Source: CAZOWL01 sp964583605 (GTDB lineage Bacteria > Pseudomonadota > Gammaproteobacteria > Chromatiales > Chromatiaceae). Taken from it: a DNA stretch of 13,090 nt. The position numbers and the translations under genes are program-made. This document shows positions 1 through 7,507 of the stretch, piece after piece. Location: assembly GCA_964583605.1 (NCBI GenBank), contig CAZOWL010000106.1, positions 1-13,090 on the forward strand. Reading direction: 5' to 3'. Numbering within the stretch: the first letter of the stretch is position 1; the number at the start of each line of letters is the position of its first letter. The notes under the pieces were generated by a model, which was given only the letters and a program-made list of their open reading frames with translations, was not told the DNA's origin and did no database searches.

Positions 1-598
1 GCTGCCTGATGGTTGCCTGCCGAGCCTGCGCGGCGATGGCCTCCGGTTGGCAGAGATCCTTGAGGGAGCACTCGCGGCAGCGTGTATCGTTCGCCGGAGC
101 GGGCAAGCGTCCCTCGGCGAGCATGGTACGGATGGCCTGCGTGGTTTCCACGACAAGTCGGCGAAGCTCGTCGGTCAACAAGACTTCGCGACGACGGTGA
201 CTGGAGGCATGGTAGATCGCCCCCCGCGGGACGGGGCGCTCGAACATCTCTTCGAGGCAGATGGCTTGGGCGGTGAGTTGCAGATCGTCATTGAGCCACT
301 TGCGCCTCGGCCCGTGCTTATACTCGACAGGATACACACTCCCGTCCGGCCAGTGTTCGACGACATCGCACTTGCCGATGAGTCCAAGGGTTTCACTCCA
401 GACGGGCAAGGCATAGTCCACGCGCGCACCATCCTTGCCCGCGACATGCGCGGCCTGGTCCACCCGCTCGTGCTCAGCATTCCCCCGTGCGGTGTGGATG
501 TTCTGGTCGAACTCGCCTTCCAGATAGATCAAACCACAGCGCCGGGGGCAGTAGGCGTACTGGTTCAGCGCGGAGAGGTTGACGGGCTCGACGGTCAC
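1..598 (-). CDS. cas4: Cas4 PD-(D/E)XK exonuclease of the CRISPR adaptation module (3' end outside window)
   Basis: Cas4 family: Fe-S-cluster nuclease that trims prespacers and helps select PAM-proximal ends with Cas1-Cas2. About 199 codons are visible and the reading frame is still open at the left edge. Seen: an N-terminal YCPRRC with the first cluster cysteine, a GNAEHERVD segment, the RecB-type acidic residue in GLIGKCDVVE, the catalytic E-x-K in YPVEYKHG, a QLTAQAICLEE helix, and a C-terminal RCRECSLKDLC with three more cysteines. The start is GTG at 598: an in-frame TGA lies three codons upstream, and the GTGA overlap with the DUF433 stop implies translational coupling. It is the last visible gene of the operon, so cas1 and cas2 would be expected to follow to the left. 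The family call is secure; the length and C-terminus are not visible. Confidence 0.93.
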   Translation of the reverse strand, partial: MTVEPVNLSALNQYAYCPRRCGLIYLEGEFDQNIHTARGNAEHERVDQAAHVAGKDGARVDYALPVWSETLGLIGKCDVVEHWPDGSVYPVEYKHGPRRKWLNDDLQLTAQAICLEEMFERPVPRGAIYHASSHRRREVLLTDELRRLVVETTQAIRTMLAEGRLPAPANDTRCRECSLKDLCQPEAIAAQARQATIRQ

Positions 599-870
599 GG
601 GCGATCAGCCGGCTCCCGACGCGGCACATCACGCAAGCACTGCGCGACAAAGGCGAAAACCGCCCGAAGATCCTCGTCGGTGAGCTGCGGATAGCTCGCG
701 CGCAAATCCCGTTGCATCCAGCCAGCAGCGAGGCGTTCCAGGATCAGCTCGACAGAGATCTCGGTCCCTTTGATCGATGGTCGTCCGGCCATGACCTTGG
801 GGTCCATGACGATATGCTCGGGCCAGCTTATCGCGGATATCCTCTTCGTTGCGGTCATGTCGGTGGTCAT
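595..870 (-). CDS. DUF433-family small protein (VapB-like antitoxin family) inside the cas operon
   Basis: A 91-residue protein matching the DUF433 pattern: WPEHIVMDPKVMAGRPSIKG (residues 16-35), then TEISVELILERLAAGW and a C-terminal helix-rich YPQLTDEDLRAVFAFVAQCL. DUF433 proteins are small winged-helix-like proteins, often encoded beside DUF5615 PIN-like toxins and regarded as antitoxins or DNA-binding regulators. No such toxin gene is next to it here. Instead it sits between cas3 and cas4. The ATG at 870 overlaps the cas3 stop as ATGA, and its own TGA overlaps the cas4 GTG as GTGA, so it is physically part of the operon. An in-frame GTG two codons earlier is possible, but the ATGA overlap favours 870. 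Family call is firm; its role in this operon is unknown. Confidence 0.88.
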   Translation of the reverse strand: MTTDMTATKRISAISWPEHIVMDPKVMAGRPSIKGTEISVELILERLAAGWMQRDLRASYPQLTDEDLRAVFAFVAQCLRDVPRREPADRP

Positions 871-3110
871 ACGCACCCGCCCCCCATGTCATCGAATGCC
901 GCCACGTCCAGAATGCCGCGCATGACGCCAATGAATCCGTCGTAGCCGAGAGTCCATCGATAGACGCCTGGATAGCTCGTGAGCTCTTGCAGACGAAGAT
1001 TGTCGACGCGATTGCGATAGAGACTGACACATCCGCGTTGTAGGTCGAGCCAGGAAAGTCGCCCGCCGTTGTCCAAACACTCGCCCATGTCTTGGTCCAC
1101 CAGCACGAGGACGTTATCTCCATCAATGACGCGGAAGAGTCGGGCGACTTCGGGGAAATCGGCGGTTTCCTCCGATTGCATTAGTGGTGAATTCTGAAAC
1201 GCCTTGCGTTTGTGGTCCCGAATCTCCAATCTTAGCGCCTCTGGACACAGGCCGGGCGAGACCTTGCCGTACTGTTTGAACAAGGTCTCGAGCACCTTTG
1301 CCCCGTCCTCGAAGGCCCGATTGCGCGTGAGACGCGAATCCATTTTCAAGCTGAAGGTCCAGATGTCAGCACTGGCCAACTCGCCTTCACGGTTGATGCG
1401 CCCAGCGGCCTGGAGCAAATTCACAAGCCCAGCACGCTCACGCAGGCCAGTCCGGAAGCTCAGATTGACCCCGGCCTCGACGCAAGTGGTCGCCACCAAC
1501 GTCCAACTGGACCGCGAGACATCCACGGCGGGCGCCGGCGACGAAGGTCGGAGGCGTTGCCTGATCCGTTCCAGCGTCCGCTTTCGGTCGTCTGGGAGAA
1601 GCGCAGTAGAAAGGTGCTCGACTGACTGGCGACCTGACCGGTTGGCTAACTCCTCGGCAATGACCGCCGCCGTCTGAACCGTGTTGACGATCAAGAGCCG
1701 TGGCCCCGGGAGCGCGTCTTCATCGCTAAGCCAGTGGCACAATTCGCCGAGATCCAGCGTATCTTCTCGCCGCCGTATGTTGATCCGCCGCTGCTCGCGG
1801 TCGTGTGAATCACGCTGTAGACGCACTTCCAGGAGGTCAGGTATCTCGGCAGGGGTCCCCACGATGTCGGGTAGGCGCCAGTAACGGGTGAGTGATCCGG
1901 ACGCGAAGACGCAGTGACAACCCCAGTCCGTCGCGAATTCCTGATGCCAATGCCAGGCAAGCGGCAACAGATGCACGGGGAGTGACGCATGAGCCTCATC
2001 GATAAAGAATGCAGATCCGGGCAGTGCATGGAGCCGCCGTAGCCCGGAGGGTGATGCCGCGGCAAGTGTTTCGTAGAACTGCACGGCGGTAGTAACCACG
2101 ATCGGGGCCCGCCATAGAGCCGTGAACGCGCGAGCCGTTGGGTCCTGAAAGTCCGCCCTGTGATGGTGTGCGGCGACCACCAGTTCAGGCGACTCGCCTT
2201 CTAGCACGAGCGCTTCTCGGTACGTCGCGACGGCTTCATCGATTATATTGGTATAGGGCAACACCACGACGATTCGATCTAGCTTGCGCCGAATGGCGAC
2301 CGAAAGCAGATGGGCCATGATGGCGGTCGTCTTGCCCGTACCGACTGGACTGTCGCAGGCCATGAGGCGCGCGTCGCTCAGATTGTCTCGGCACGCGCGA
2401 TAGATGGCCGAGCGTAGGCGGGTTCGGTCGTCGTCTCTCCCTTTAGAGAGGCCGGAGACGAATCTGTCGAGTACCACAAGTCGCTCGGTAGGCCGAAGCT
2501 CGGGCGCATCGGGCTCATTCTCCCCGTAGTGCCGGGCGGTGTCGCCATGGTCGGCGTCCGCGAGGCAAGAGAGCGCGAGGCGATAGAAGACCGAGCCCAC
2601 GGGGAGCGGATTGAACGCCGTGCTAGGAATCGCAGGAAACAGGAAGCGATGCCGCTCCATCTGCATCTTGAGCGTCCGTTCGGTGAGCGCTCGCTGAGCC
2701 GGTGATTCGCTGCGGAAAAGTAGCCCATCCCGTTCCCGCTCAAACTCTCTGGAAAAGGGAGGCAAGCCGATGTGATGGCTATGAACGAGCAGCGCGGCGA
2801 AGGGGTTGTCGGCCCGCAGGAGGTGGGCCGCCCCTGCATCAGCGTGGTTGTATCGTGCTCCATCTGCAATCAGGCAGCGATCCCGCTCGCCTCTCAAAAC
2901 GGCTTGGAAATCATCGATCAGTTTGCCCAGGTCATGCAGTTCGGCGGCGGCAGAGACGACCGCCGATAACTGTACCCCGAGACGCGGCGCGTGGCACTTG
3001 ACGCGCTCCGCGTACCGCGTGGAGCGCGCGATCGTCTGGCCGACATGCTCTTGATAGCTCTGCGCCGGGATCCCCTGAGCCAATCTGCCGCTATGCGCCA
3101 GCCAGATCAT
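867..3110 (-). CDS. cas3: Cas3 HD nuclease-helicase, type I CRISPR-Cas
   Basis: A 747-residue Cas3 that nicks and unwinds DNA bound by Cascade. N-terminal HD nuclease: H6 (AHSG), H59-D60 (ELHDLGK), H89 (YNHADAG), the HSHHIG run near 110-114, and D185/D187 (CLADAD). Superfamily 2 helicase: Walker A SPVGTGKTT at 254-262, DEAH at 371-374, SAT-like ASGS near 403, motif V TTCVEAGVNL at 541-550, and motif VI QAAGRINREG at 567-576. All key residues look intact. The ATG at 3110 overlaps the cas7 TGA (ATGA) and directly starts the conserved MIWLAHSG; the open frame extends further upstream, but that part lies antisense-free inside cas7 and has no family similarity. cas3 lies downstream of cas7, whereas in common I-C loci it is first. 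It is shorter and different in sequence from the HD remnant near 7.1 kb. Confidence 0.95.
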   Translation of the reverse strand: MIWLAHSGRLAQGIPAQSYQEHVGQTIARSTRYAERVKCHAPRLGVQLSAVVSAAAELHDLGKLIDDFQAVLRGERDRCLIADGARYNHADAGAAHLLRADNPFAALLVHSHHIGLPPFSREFERERDGLLFRSESPAQRALTERTLKMQMERHRFLFPAIPSTAFNPLPVGSVFYRLALSCLADADHGDTARHYGENEPDAPELRPTERLVVLDRFVSGLSKGRDDDRTRLRSAIYRACRDNLSDARLMACDSPVGTGKTTAIMAHLLSVAIRRKLDRIVVVLPYTNIIDEAVATYREALVLEGESPELVVAAHHHRADFQDPTARAFTALWRAPIVVTTAVQFYETLAAASPSGLRRLHALPGSAFFIDEAHASLPVHLLPLAWHWHQEFATDWGCHCVFASGSLTRYWRLPDIVGTPAEIPDLLEVRLQRDSHDREQRRINIRRREDTLDLGELCHWLSDEDALPGPRLLIVNTVQTAAVIAEELANRSGRQSVEHLSTALLPDDRKRTLERIRQRLRPSSPAPAVDVSRSSWTLVATTCVEAGVNLSFRTGLRERAGLVNLLQAAGRINREGELASADIWTFSLKMDSRLTRNRAFEDGAKVLETLFKQYGKVSPGLCPEALRLEIRDHKRKAFQNSPLMQSEETADFPEVARLFRVIDGDNVLVLVDQDMGECLDNGGRLSWLDLQRGCVSLYRNRVDNLRLQELTSYPGVYRWTLGYDGFIGVMRGILDVAAFDDMGGGCV

Positions 3111-3952
3111 CCCACCGCCACCAGATCGACGCACTCGACGCCTGACCGCGCAAAGCCCTCCGGTGAACTGTACTGTCCGTCCCAACGGCTTGAGGGTTCG
3201 TCGATTTCTCCGATTCTTCGCGGTCGCAACGCATCGATAATTGCGTAGTCGGAGCAGGAGCCAAGCGCATTGGAATGCTCGCACCACCAGGCGTGGCGCA
3301 ACTCGACGAAAGGCCGGATGGCCGAACGCGTGTGAGCATAGGCGTAGGGAATCACCCGCTTTAAGAGTTCGATATCGGTCTTCGTGCAACCCGATTTCAA
3401 TGCCATGCTTGGATTAATGAAAAAAGGCATCGTATAGACACCGTGCTGCACCACCCGCCACGCCATGGGCGCCATGCCAGCGTTCTTGCCTTCCTCAACG
3501 CCTGCCTTGTTCGTGTTGGTGTGACGTATCACCTCGATGGGCGATATGGAAACGCCAAGCCCGAACTGAGCAACGCCCGTCTTGATGGTGCCTTTGTCCA
3601 TGGCATCTTCGAGAAAAGTATTTCCGAACAAACGGCCGTCCCAGTATTTGGCCTTAAAGATCCCGTCTTTCATTTCTCGTTCGATTTGCTTACGGTTCCT
3701 TCCCCGGGACTCTAGGATAGCGAATTCGTCGGCGGAAATATTCAAATCGGCAGATAGCCTTTTCCAGACCGGCCCCTCCTTGTCCTCTATCAAGTCGCGC
3801 ACCTTTCGTTTAAAAGATACCGGCGATATCTCGCCACGACCATCGGGTCGGTAGCGCGGGTCACTCTCGCGATCTGGATCGCCATTAGGATTTGAGTTGA
3901 TGGCCTCGATGATTAGCAATCCGGTGACACGCTTGATGGTATCTGAGTTCAT
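3107..3952 (-). CDS. cas7: Cas7 backbone subunit of type I-C-like Cascade (Csd2/Csh2 family)
   Basis: A 281-residue Cas7, the repeat-unit RAMP protein that polymerises along the crRNA spacer in Cascade. Seen: the family signature NPNGDPD at residues 21-27, followed by SDPRYRPDGRGEISPVSFKRKVRDL, which resembles the Csd2/Csh2 G-rich loop and basic KRK segment. Further on are YWDGRLFGNTF, the conserved central AQFGLGVSISPIEVI, and HGVYTMPFFINP. The start at 3952 has a GGAGG eight bases upstream; thirteen further in-frame codons upstream lie in the cas8 tail and are unlikely. cas8 ends 16 bp before, and cas3 begins with a 4-bp overlap after. Length fits the family (about 280-300). Sub-family is assigned from the neighbours and motif, so I-C versus a related variant is an inference. 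Confidence 0.93.
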   Translation of the reverse strand: MNSDTIKRVTGLLIIEAINSNPNGDPDRESDPRYRPDGRGEISPVSFKRKVRDLIEDKEGPVWKRLSADLNISADEFAILESRGRNRKQIEREMKDGIFKAKYWDGRLFGNTFLEDAMDKGTIKTGVAQFGLGVSISPIEVIRHTNTNKAGVEEGKNAGMAPMAWRVVQHGVYTMPFFINPSMALKSGCTKTDIELLKRVIPYAYAHTRSAIRPFVELRHAWWCEHSNALGSCSDYAIIDALRPRRIGEIDEPSSRWDGQYSSPEGFARSGVECVDLVAVG

Positions 3953-3968
3953 GTGCAGCCTCCGTGGC

Positions 3969-4367
3969 TCAAGGATTGGAAAGTGTTGCACCGCCGTCTT
4001 GGGGGGCGGTCTTCGCAGAAGAAAGATAGCCGAGCAGAAGCTCCGCCTTTTCGGTATCGCTCGTGCGTTTCTGCTCCAAGCTCAAGATCGGCGCAAGGTC
4101 ATCACACACTCCCCGTAGCTCGTTGAGAAAAAACCGCACCAATCCGGCATCCTCGCCCTGCCAAGTCCGAGCCCACGCCTGATAAGGTAGGATGCGCTGA
4201 CCAAGAAGCGCGAGAGCACGTACAGGTGTCTCCATAGCCGTTGCCATCAACGCGTTTCCAACCAGTTGCGGTGGATAGCTTTTCTTGCGTACATGAGTGC
4301 AGTATCGGTAGTGAAGCTCGTCGGCGAGATTCAGTGCTCGGCCGACGAGAAACGGCGCCTGTCGCAT
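3969..4367 (-). CDS. cas11c: Predicted internally translated Cas11c small subunit (in frame within cas8)
   Basis: Seen in the sequence: an in-frame ATG at 4367 inside cas8 preceded by AAGGGGGTGTAC, so an AAGGGGG Shine-Dalgarno match lies at normal spacing. It would give a 132-residue, mostly helical protein starting MRQAPFLVGRALNLADELH and sharing the cas8 stop. Established knowledge: in type I-C and some other type I systems the Cascade small subunit Cas11 is made by independent translation from an internal start near the 3' end of cas8, with products of roughly this size. The match in place, frame, length and ribosome site is good, but expression is an inference. Confidence 0.6.
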   Translation of the reverse strand: MRQAPFLVGRALNLADELHYRYCTHVRKKSYPPQLVGNALMATAMETPVRALALLGQRILPYQAWARTWQGEDAGLVRFFLNELRGVCDDLAPILSLEQKRTSDTEKAELLLGYLSSAKTAPQDGGATLSNP

Positions 4368-6083
4368 GTACACCCCCTTATGTCGGTTGAACTTGTAGAG
4401 CAGCAATCCCAAAATGGACGGCGCGAACCGCTTCTGGCTTGCAGTGTTTGCAGGCAAAGCGAGAACCTCCCATCTCAGGGTGCTAGAGCGCAGCGCCGAG
4501 AGGAGGTTGGGCCAGTTGGTCACTGAGGCATGCATAGCGCGGGCGAGCAGACCGCTGTCGATGCCGAGCAATAGATCCACCCCATCTGCCGCGAAAAACG
4601 TCTTTGTCCGCTTCGGTTGTTTCAGCTCCCGCGGCCAGACTGTATTGAGACAGGCAATTGCCTGCAACGGAAACGGTACTGCCGGATCCACTGTTACGGG
4701 CGTTGGTTTCTTGCGGGGCTCGCGAGAGTCCGATACGAAGTCCCGGATGTGTATCGGTGGGACGTTGCCGCATCCGGCGCGCCAGATCTTCGCGGCTTGC
4801 GCTAATTGAGCCGCGCTCACGATGCGATGGCAAGAAATCTGAGTTCGAGCGGGATCCACCTTGCGCAGCGCAAAGACGCGTACATCAATGGTCTCGATTG
4901 GCTTCCCGAGAGATCTGAGCGAGGAAATGACCTCTTCAGCGCAATCTTCGAAGCGCCTTTCGCGCATCGCTGGCGAATGTGCGCCAGTGAACATCATGGT
5001 CATCGCTGGTATTACTGGTGGCAGGTCGGTTGGGTATGCCAACACGATTTCCTTGTGCTCGGCGGCCATCGATGTGGAGTCCCATGTCAAGCTCTTTCGC
5101 TCGGGTGCAATAAGCCACTCAAACGCCGCTTTGGCACCTAGCCTGGCGACCTTGCCGATTGGGTAGGAATCAGGGCCAATCTGCCGATATCGATATTGGC
5201 ATGGTGATTCATGGTTCATCGAGCGTAAAATGACCTTGCCAAGCACCGGCACGGTGAGATCGTCCAATTTCTCGCCCTTGGCATCCGCCGGCATGCCGAA
5301 TGCGTCGGGAGTGTCGCCCACTTCCGTGGTTGGCGCTTGACTTGCTAGCAACCGGCAGTTGACCCAACGGGTGGTCTCCGAGTGCTGAACAGGGTAAGCG
5401 TCTTGGCATAGAGAGAGATCATCGATCTCCAGGAGCAGTGAAATATCATTACCCGGGGCGTTTGATCCGCCGTGCCAAAGCATACCGTACCACTGATGTG
5501 AATCGGTATCGGTCTCCAAGGATTGCCGAAAGAACCGAGCCAGTTCGGCATGTAGATTCTTGGCCGTTGTCAATTGCATCCTTGCCTCCAGGCTCGCCAA
5601 GGGCGCGAACTCGGCGGGGGGCTTGCCTACGAAATTGAAAAATTTCTTGCTCAGTACATGCAGGCACTTATCAATTCGAATCTGTTGTTTGTGGTCCCAT
5701 AAACAATACTCGCTTCGCGTATATCTATCCATCTCGCTGAGTCCGTCCAGCTGCCCTTTTCCGACTGATCTTCTGGTTGAGTCGAAGTGCTGTTTCTCGC
5801 GCTCTGTCGGCTTCTCTCCGGAATAGGCTTTGAAAAGTGGAGGGACGTTCAAGGTTGGAAAAGAATAGCCGTTGCCTCCATGCTGCCATTTGCGGAGTCC
5901 TGCAACTTGATTCATGCTAGGGAGTTCGATGCTACTGATAGAGCCATCTCGGGAAATCCTGGCTAGGCAGCACGGCTTTGCGGGTGATATTTTTGGTAAT
6001 GTCTTTAGGTCGCGATGCCATCGCTCAGCTCCGATGCCTTGTGTTTCTAATACGGATGCGACCTCCAACAGTTCAGCCAACAT
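3969..6083 (-). CDS. cas8c: Cas8c-like large subunit of type I-C-like Cascade (Csd1 family)
   Basis: A 704-residue Cascade large subunit, which recognises the PAM and opens target DNA. The call rests on position (between cas5 and cas7), size, and Csd1-like features: the N-terminal MLAELLEVASVLETQGIG, a middle YGMLWHGGSNAPG, and a helical C-terminal part with AFLVGRALNLADELHYRY and PPQLVGNALMATAMETPVRALALL. The start is set at the ATG at 6083, which has a GGAG nine bases upstream and overlaps cas5 by 11 bp; the frame is open 28 codons further into cas5 but those residues look spurious. Base composition here is clearly lower in G+C than in the WYL and RES regions, consistent with transfer. The protein is divergent from the textbook Csd1, so a variant subtype remains possible. 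It carries an internal start for Cas11c (see 3969-4367). Confidence 0.85.
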   Translation of the reverse strand: MLAELLEVASVLETQGIGAERWHRDLKTLPKISPAKPCCLARISRDGSISSIELPSMNQVAGLRKWQHGGNGYSFPTLNVPPLFKAYSGEKPTEREKQHFDSTRRSVGKGQLDGLSEMDRYTRSEYCLWDHKQQIRIDKCLHVLSKKFFNFVGKPPAEFAPLASLEARMQLTTAKNLHAELARFFRQSLETDTDSHQWYGMLWHGGSNAPGNDISLLLEIDDLSLCQDAYPVQHSETTRWVNCRLLASQAPTTEVGDTPDAFGMPADAKGEKLDDLTVPVLGKVILRSMNHESPCQYRYRQIGPDSYPIGKVARLGAKAAFEWLIAPERKSLTWDSTSMAAEHKEIVLAYPTDLPPVIPAMTMMFTGAHSPAMRERRFEDCAEEVISSLRSLGKPIETIDVRVFALRKVDPARTQISCHRIVSAAQLAQAAKIWRAGCGNVPPIHIRDFVSDSREPRKKPTPVTVDPAVPFPLQAIACLNTVWPRELKQPKRTKTFFAADGVDLLLGIDSGLLARAMHASVTNWPNLLSALRSSTLRWEVLALPANTASQKRFAPSILGLLLYKFNRHKGVYMRQAPFLVGRALNLADELHYRYCTHVRKKSYPPQLVGNALMATAMETPVRALALLGQRILPYQAWARTWQGEDAGLVRFFLNELRGVCDDLAPILSLEQKRTSDTEKAELLLGYLSSAKTAPQDGGATLSNP

Positions 6084-6735
6084 GACTGCGCTCCGGATAG
6101 TGAAGGCTACCGTTACGAATTGCCACGTCTGTATCGAACTCGTAGCGCAGATCGCTCTGGATACCATCTGGAAAGACCATGCGCAACATGCTTGGCAATA
6201 CCATATTGATCTCTTGGGAAACCTGAGTTTCTGAGCGGAATGGCCCGACGTAATCCGGAGTGAATTCGCGCCAACCGAGAAACGGAATGGTGAACGACTG
6301 CCCGCGCTTCAGACGCCTATTGAACATTTCCTGGTAGGCGTGCTGAGGACTGGTAGTGTTATGGCGCCAACGGCTAGTGCGATCAGAAAAGCGGCAGTGG
6401 TCTTTGTCATTGCGCTCGATACGAGCATAGAGACGATAGCAAGGATTAATAAGCACCTTGGCAAGCAACTGATACGGATTGTCTTCATTTATGGACTTGG
6501 GCTTTCGCAACGGACCGCCGTAATTCGTTTGATAGCTGTGAAAGACAATTGGCGAGCAAATGTCGACCACCTCGGGAATGATCTGTACGGCCTGAATCCA
6601 TAGAATCGATTCGAAAATACCCTTGACGGCGGAATAAGTCGGCGCTGGATAGCTAACCGGTGAGTCTCCCGTGTCAGGGCGGGTCCAGAGGGCTGATGGG
6701 CCGGATATCTCAAGGGCAATCCTGTAAGTTTTCAT
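6073..6735 (-). CDS. cas5: Cas5 (Cas5c/Cas5d-like) RAMP subunit
   Basis: A 220-residue Cas5, the Cascade subunit that binds the crRNA 5' handle and, in I-C systems, also cleaves the CRISPR transcript. Seen: N-terminal RAMP beta strand MKTYRIALEISGPSALWTRP, then VSYPAPTYSAVKGIFESILW, which aligns well with the Cas5d motif Y-x-x-x-T/V-Y-x-A-x-K-G-I-x-E-S-I-x-W. The central PQHAYQEMFNRRLKRGQSF and FLGWREFTPDYVGPF segments match the rest of the family. By hand alignment with Bacillus halodurans Cas5d, catalytic Tyr46 corresponds to Leu45 and Lys116 to Gln131, while His117 corresponds to His132. The ATG at 6735 has no strong ribosome site. It is first in the lower-G+C cas block; cas8 overlaps its end by 11 bp. 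Confidence 0.9.
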   Translation of the reverse strand: MKTYRIALEISGPSALWTRPDTGDSPVSYPAPTYSAVKGIFESILWIQAVQIIPEVVDICSPIVFHSYQTNYGGPLRKPKSINEDNPYQLLAKVLINPCYRLYARIERNDKDHCRFSDRTSRWRHNTTSPQHAYQEMFNRRLKRGQSFTIPFLGWREFTPDYVGPFRSETQVSQEINMVLPSMLRMVFPDGIQSDLRYEFDTDVAIRNGSLHYPERSHVG

Positions 6736-6817
6736 GAGGACTCTGAATTCCGATTCTCGTGGACGATCGACAAGGCAAGGAGTACCGCGCTACGCCGTAG
6801 GGGCTCGTCCATCGGCG
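6736..6817. other. Junction between cas3 remnant and cas5
   Basis: An 82-bp gap that must contain either the cas5 promoter or the recombination join between the GC-rich cas3 fragment and the lower-G+C cas5-cas8-cas7-cas3 block. No convincing -35/-10 pair or terminator hairpin could be recognised for the minus strand. Base composition changes across it. Confidence 0.4.
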
Positions 6818-7420
6818 TCAGTAACGTTCTTGGTCGGCGAAACCCGTGGCCGTGTGGATGACAGGAGGCCGCGCCTCGGTGTCGAGGAAGTCGGCATCGA
6901 CCAGGCAGGAGAAGAGCAGCCGGACGTCGAGCATGGCGGCGACCGCTTTGGCCCAGTTCTTCACGGCTCTAATCTGCGGCGTTTGGAACGTGAGGCCGTC
7001 GCCGTGGGCACGTTCCAGCAGCCGCGCCAGGTCGGGCTCGGAGAGCGCCAGTCCGAGTGGGTGCTGACTGGCTAGTCGGCCCGGCTCCAGCCCCCTTAGA
7101 GAGGCCGAATCACCGCGCTGAAGACCGATGTGATGGCCCTGAATCGCCAGCGCGGCGACGGCTTGGTGTTGTGTCAGAGCCAGCCAGGCACCCGTCGACC
7201 AATGATCCAGGCCCGCATCCTGGCCCCGGAGGCGTGCCTGGAAACGGTCGCCGTACTTGCCGATATCATGCTGCGCTCCGGCGAGACCGGCCTCCTCTCG
7301 CCAGGGGGCGAGGCCGGCGAAGGTCTGGGCCAAATCGCCGACCGATCTCAAGTGAGCACTGAGGGGATGCCAGTCCCCGCTGTGGTTGGCGCTATGAGCG
7401 TAGCAGCAGTCGTCCTTCAC
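6818..7420 (-). pseudogene. cas3: Cas3 HD-domain fragment (helicase part missing), remnant of an older I-C cas3
   Basis: About 200 residues resembling only the N-terminal nuclease domain of a type I-C Cas3. Seen: CYAHSANHSGDWHPLSAHL, QHDIGKYGDRFQARLRG (the HD pair), LDHWSTGAW, AIQGHHIGL, and the diagnostic LFSCLVDADFLDTEA, after which the protein ends within 20 residues. The whole helicase (normally about 500 further residues) is absent. All metal-binding positions seem kept, so it might still fold as a stand-alone Cas3''-type HD nuclease. The start GTG at 7420 is chosen because family similarity begins there, with GGGGA seven bases upstream; the frame stays open about 33 codons upstream. It is not a duplicate of the complete cas3 at 867-3110, whose HD sequence differs. 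Its G+C is high like the WYL gene. Truncation remnant is the preferred reading. Confidence 0.8.
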
Positions 7421-7490
7421 TGGGTTTCCCCGGGCGCATGGCTGTGTCCTTGTGGCTGTCGATTTTTCGGCCCTTTGTAACACAGGCAGT

Positions 7491-7507
7491 GGCTCACAGA
7501 GTGAGCC
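7491..7507. promoter_or_regulatory. Perfect hairpin between WYL regulator and cas3 fragment
   Basis: GGCTCAC and GTGAGCC form perfect 7-bp arms around a 3-base loop, in the roughly 105-bp gap between the WYL gene stop and the cas3-fragment start. It could be an operator for the WYL regulator, or a transcription stop for its gene. There is no T-tract after it on the minus strand, which argues against a classical terminator. Confidence 0.4.

Noticed and set aside
1..60. Cas4-Cas1 fusion, because Cas4 stays open about 15 codons past its last cysteine
   Set aside because: Many free-standing Cas4 proteins have a tail of this length and no Cas1 sequence is visible before the edge.
47..694. Long plus-strand open frame over cas4
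   Set aside because: It mirrors the minus-strand cas4, which carries all family motifs and operon overlaps; the plus frame resembles nothing.
3111..3389. Extended start of cas3 inside cas7
   Set aside because: Residues upstream of MIWLAHSG are compositionally odd and overlap cas7; the ATGA overlap at 3110 fits the rest of the operon.
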